From an uncultured Collinsella sp. (GTDB lineage Bacteria; Actinomycetota; Coriobacteriia; Coriobacteriales; Coriobacteriaceae): a stretch of DNA of 7,551 nt. Positions 6,045 through 7,551 of this stretch are shown here, piece by piece. The position numbers were made by a program, and so were the translations under genes. The notes below the pieces were generated by a model. The model had not been told where the DNA came from, did no database searches, and saw nothing but the letters and a program-made list of their open reading frames with translations. The DNA lies in contig CAAFMM010000360.1 of NCBI GenBank assembly GCA_900764025.1, forward strand, positions 1 to 7,551, in the 5' to 3' direction. How positions within the stretch are numbered: position 1 is the stretch's first letter; each line of letters starts with the position of its first letter.

Positions 6045-7042
6045 TGCTCGTGGTAGGCGGCGCGCATTCGGGGAAGAGGACCTTCGTGCGCGAAAAGCTC
6101 GGGTTCGCGGCGGACGATTTCGTCGACGCGGCGCAGCTTGCGGAGGGCGGCGTGCCCGCGGCTTTTGCCGGCCGTGTCGCGTACCGTGCTGAGGAACTCG
6201 TACGCGCGCTCGACGCTGACCGGGCGCTCGAGCGGCTGGTTGGCTTCGACGCAGTGATTCTGCCCTTGGTCGGCTCGGGGGTCGTCCCCATGCGTGCGGA
6301 AGACGCCCAATGGCGCGAGCGCGCGGGGCGCCTGGGATGCGCGCTTGCTGCGCGCGCCGACGTCGTCGTTCGCATGACGTGCGGGATTCCCCAGGTCATC
6401 AAAGGAAACCTTGCCGATGCGCCTCGGGGGACGCTGGGCGCGGGCGCGCCTTTGGAAGTCGTCTTCGTGCGCCATGGTGCCACGGCGGGCACGGAAGACC
6501 ATCGCTACAGCGGGGCGGGCACCGACGAGCCCCTGTCGAGCGCGGGCGAGCGCGCTTTGCGCGAGCTCGCGTGCGATCGTGACGTGTTCCGTGTTATCAC
6601 GAGCGGCATGGCCCGCACCGGCCAGACGGCACGCATCCTCTTCCCGAATGCGGAGCTTATGGCATGCCCCGGTCTGCGCGAGATGGATTTCGGTGACTTC
6701 GAGGGGCGAAGCGCCGCCGAGCTTAAAGAGGATGCGCGCTACCGCGCCTGGGTAGACTCCTGGTGCGAGACGCGGTGCCCGCATGGCGAAGGCAAGAGCG
6801 ATTTCACCCGCCGCGTCGTCGCGGCGTTTCGGGAGGCGTGCGAATCGGAGCGCGCCCAGGGGAGTGGGCGCGCCGTCTTCGTCGTTCACGCGGGTACCGT
6901 GAAAGCGCTGCTTTCCGAGCTTGCTGTCCCGAAAACGGAATACTTCGACGTGCATACCGAGCCGGGCGGCGCATGGGCCGCCACCTGGGATGGGCGCTGC
7001 CTTCGCGACGTTCGCCCCGCTTCGGGGGGCGATGCCCGGTGA
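6041..7042 (+). CDS. Fusion of a reduced CobU-like domain with a CobC-like alpha-ribazole phosphatase
   Basis: A 333-residue, two-domain protein. Residues 1-124 resemble a shortened CobU. The start M-M-L-V-V-G-G-A-H-S-G-K-R matches the CobU P-loop region, and 77-122 (V-G-S-G-V-V-P, then A-R-A-D-V-V-V and G-I-P-Q-V-I-K-G) matches the CobU C-terminus. The middle segment with the RIxxHxxxR histidine is absent, and Walker A has Arg13 where Ser/Thr is expected. Residues about 138-327 are a histidine phosphatase (phosphoglycerate mutase fold) with V-R-H145-G, S-G-M-A-R192-T, L-R-E214-M-D-F-G-D-F-E-G and V-V-H283-A-G, so the catalytic His, Arg, Glu and second His are all present. In this cluster the phosphatase probably removes the 5'-phosphate from alpha-ribazole-5'-P or adenosylcobalamin-5'-P, as CobC does. 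The role of the N-terminal half is unknown. The start overlaps the cobS stop as ATGA; ATG at 6044 is an alternative. The Shine-Dalgarno is weak (G-run 6026-6031). Confidence 0.85.
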   Translation: MMLVVGGAHSGKRTFVREKLGFAADDFVDAAQLAEGGVPAAFAGRVAYRAEELVRALDADRALERLVGFDAVILPLVGSGVVPMRAEDAQWRERAGRLGCALAARADVVVRMTCGIPQVIKGNLADAPRGTLGAGAPLEVVFVRHGATAGTEDHRYSGAGTDEPLSSAGERALRELACDRDVFRVITSGMARTGQTARILFPNAELMACPGLREMDFGDFEGRSAAELKEDARYRAWVDSWCETRCPHGEGKSDFTRRVVAAFREACESERAQGSGRAVFVVHAGTVKALLSELAVPKTEYFDVHTEPGGAWAATWDGRCLRDVRPASGGDAR

Positions 7043-7551
7043 TGACGATTCTTGCCGTCGCCGCCGGGTTCGCGGCCGACCTTGCCTTCGGCGACCCGCG
7101 CTGGCTTCCCCATCCCGTCGTCGCCATGGGGCGCGCGATCACGTGGGCCGAAGGCCGCCTGCGGGGCGCATTCCCGCAAACGTCCGCGGGCACGCGCGCC
7201 GCAGGGCTTGTGCTCGCCGTGGCGCTTCCGCTTGCGTGTGGGCTTTTGACCTGGGGAATCCTGCATCTTTGCGGCATGGTTCACCCCGGCTTGCGCTTCG
7301 TGGCCGAGGCATGGGCGAGCTATCAGATTCTCGCGACATGCGAGCTGCGCCGCCAGAGCCTGGCCGTGGCCCGCGCGTTCTCGAAGGGCGGCCTTGTCGC
7401 GGCGCGCGAGGCCGTCGGGCTCATCGTGGGACGCGACACGTCTGTTCTCGACGAGCAGGGCGTTGCGCGCGCCGCCGTGGAAACGGTGGCGGAGAACGCG
7501 AGCGACGGCGTCATCGCGCCGCTTTTCTACCTTATGATCGGGGGTGCGCCC
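7042..7551 (+). CDS. cbiB: Adenosylcobinamide(-phosphate) synthase CbiB, N-terminal 170 residues (partial)
   Basis: An open frame of exactly 170 codons runs off the end of the window. CbiB is an inner-membrane enzyme that joins (R)-1-amino-2-propanol or its phosphate to adenosylcobyric acid. Landmarks are D-L-A-F-G-D-P-R-W-L-P-H-P-V (13-26) with A-M-G-R (28-31), V-G-R-D-T-S (129-134), E-T-V-A-E-N-A-S-D-G-V-I-A-P-L-F-Y (147-163) and G-G-A-P (167-170). A hydrophobic run at about 53-75 is a likely membrane helix. The family is about 320 residues, so roughly half is visible. The ATG at 7042 is chosen because its M-T-I-L-A start matches the Salmonella CbiB N-terminus; a GTG one codon earlier (7039) would give a GTGA overlap and better spacing from the G-run at 7024-7029, so it remains possible. 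The upstream stop shares one base with the ATG. Confidence 0.95.
   Translation, partial: MTILAVAAGFAADLAFGDPRWLPHPVVAMGRAITWAEGRLRGAFPQTSAGTRAAGLVLAVALPLACGLLTWGILHLCGMVHPGLRFVAEAWASYQILATCELRRQSLAVARAFSKGGLVAAREAVGLIVGRDTSVLDEQGVARAAVETVAENASDGVIAPLFYLMIGGAP

Noticed and set aside
5930..6955. 341-codon open frame on the minus strand
   Set aside because: Antisense to cobS and the CobU-like/CobC fusion. The composition is that of a GC-rich shadow frame and there are no family motifs.
1..7551. Cobalamin riboswitch, tRNA, CRISPR array, insertion sequence or intrinsic terminator
   Set aside because: None was found. All bases are inside coding sequence of the B12 genes, and no repeat array, B12-box-like element or hairpin followed by a T-run was seen by eye.

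Overview
The window is a 7.55 kb stretch of a cobalamin (vitamin B12) biosynthesis operon. It is GC-rich, with strong G/C preference at third codon positions, and every gene lies on the + strand. It begins in the last 46 codons of one gene and ends inside another, so the operon continues on both sides. A CbiG-type C-terminus followed by CbiH, a CbiE-CbiT fusion and CbiA points to the anaerobic (early cobalt insertion) route. The GC content, GTG starts and anaerobic gene set would suit a strict anaerobe of the Actinobacteria, for example a coriobacterium (Eggerthella/Slackia-like). That placement is inference only; no rRNA or other marker gene is present.

Layout: cbiG (3' end, 1-141); cbiH (141-884); cbiET fusion, cobL-like (872-2221); cbiA (2218-3600); cobT (3593-4735); cobU (4732-5280); cobS (5277-6044); a fusion of a reduced CobU-like domain with a CobC-like histidine phosphatase (6041-7042); cbiB (7042 to the window end, partial). 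All eight gene junctions overlap by 1 to 13 bases, so there is no intergenic DNA, internal promoter, terminator or riboswitch in the window. Expression is presumably driven from upstream as one translationally coupled transcript.

How the genes fit together: CbiG, CbiH, CbiE and CbiT act on the contracting corrin ring. CbiA amidates the a and c side chains. CbiB attaches the aminopropanol arm. CobU activates adenosylcobinamide to its GDP derivative. CobT makes alpha-ribazole phosphate from the lower base. CobS joins the two halves, and a CobC-type phosphatase removes the 5'-phosphate. Late nucleotide-loop assembly (cobT-cobU-cobS-cobC) is therefore contiguous here.

The most notable points are: the CobU-like/CobC fusion, whose kinase-like half has an altered Walker A motif and lacks the guanylylated-histidine region; the adjacent full-length CobU, which keeps the P-loop and the histidine but has lost the conserved Asn-Glu-Val-Gly motif; a perfect 10-bp inverted repeat just inside cobS; and a near-perfect Shine-Dalgarno sequence inside cbiA, close to the start of its glutaminase domain.
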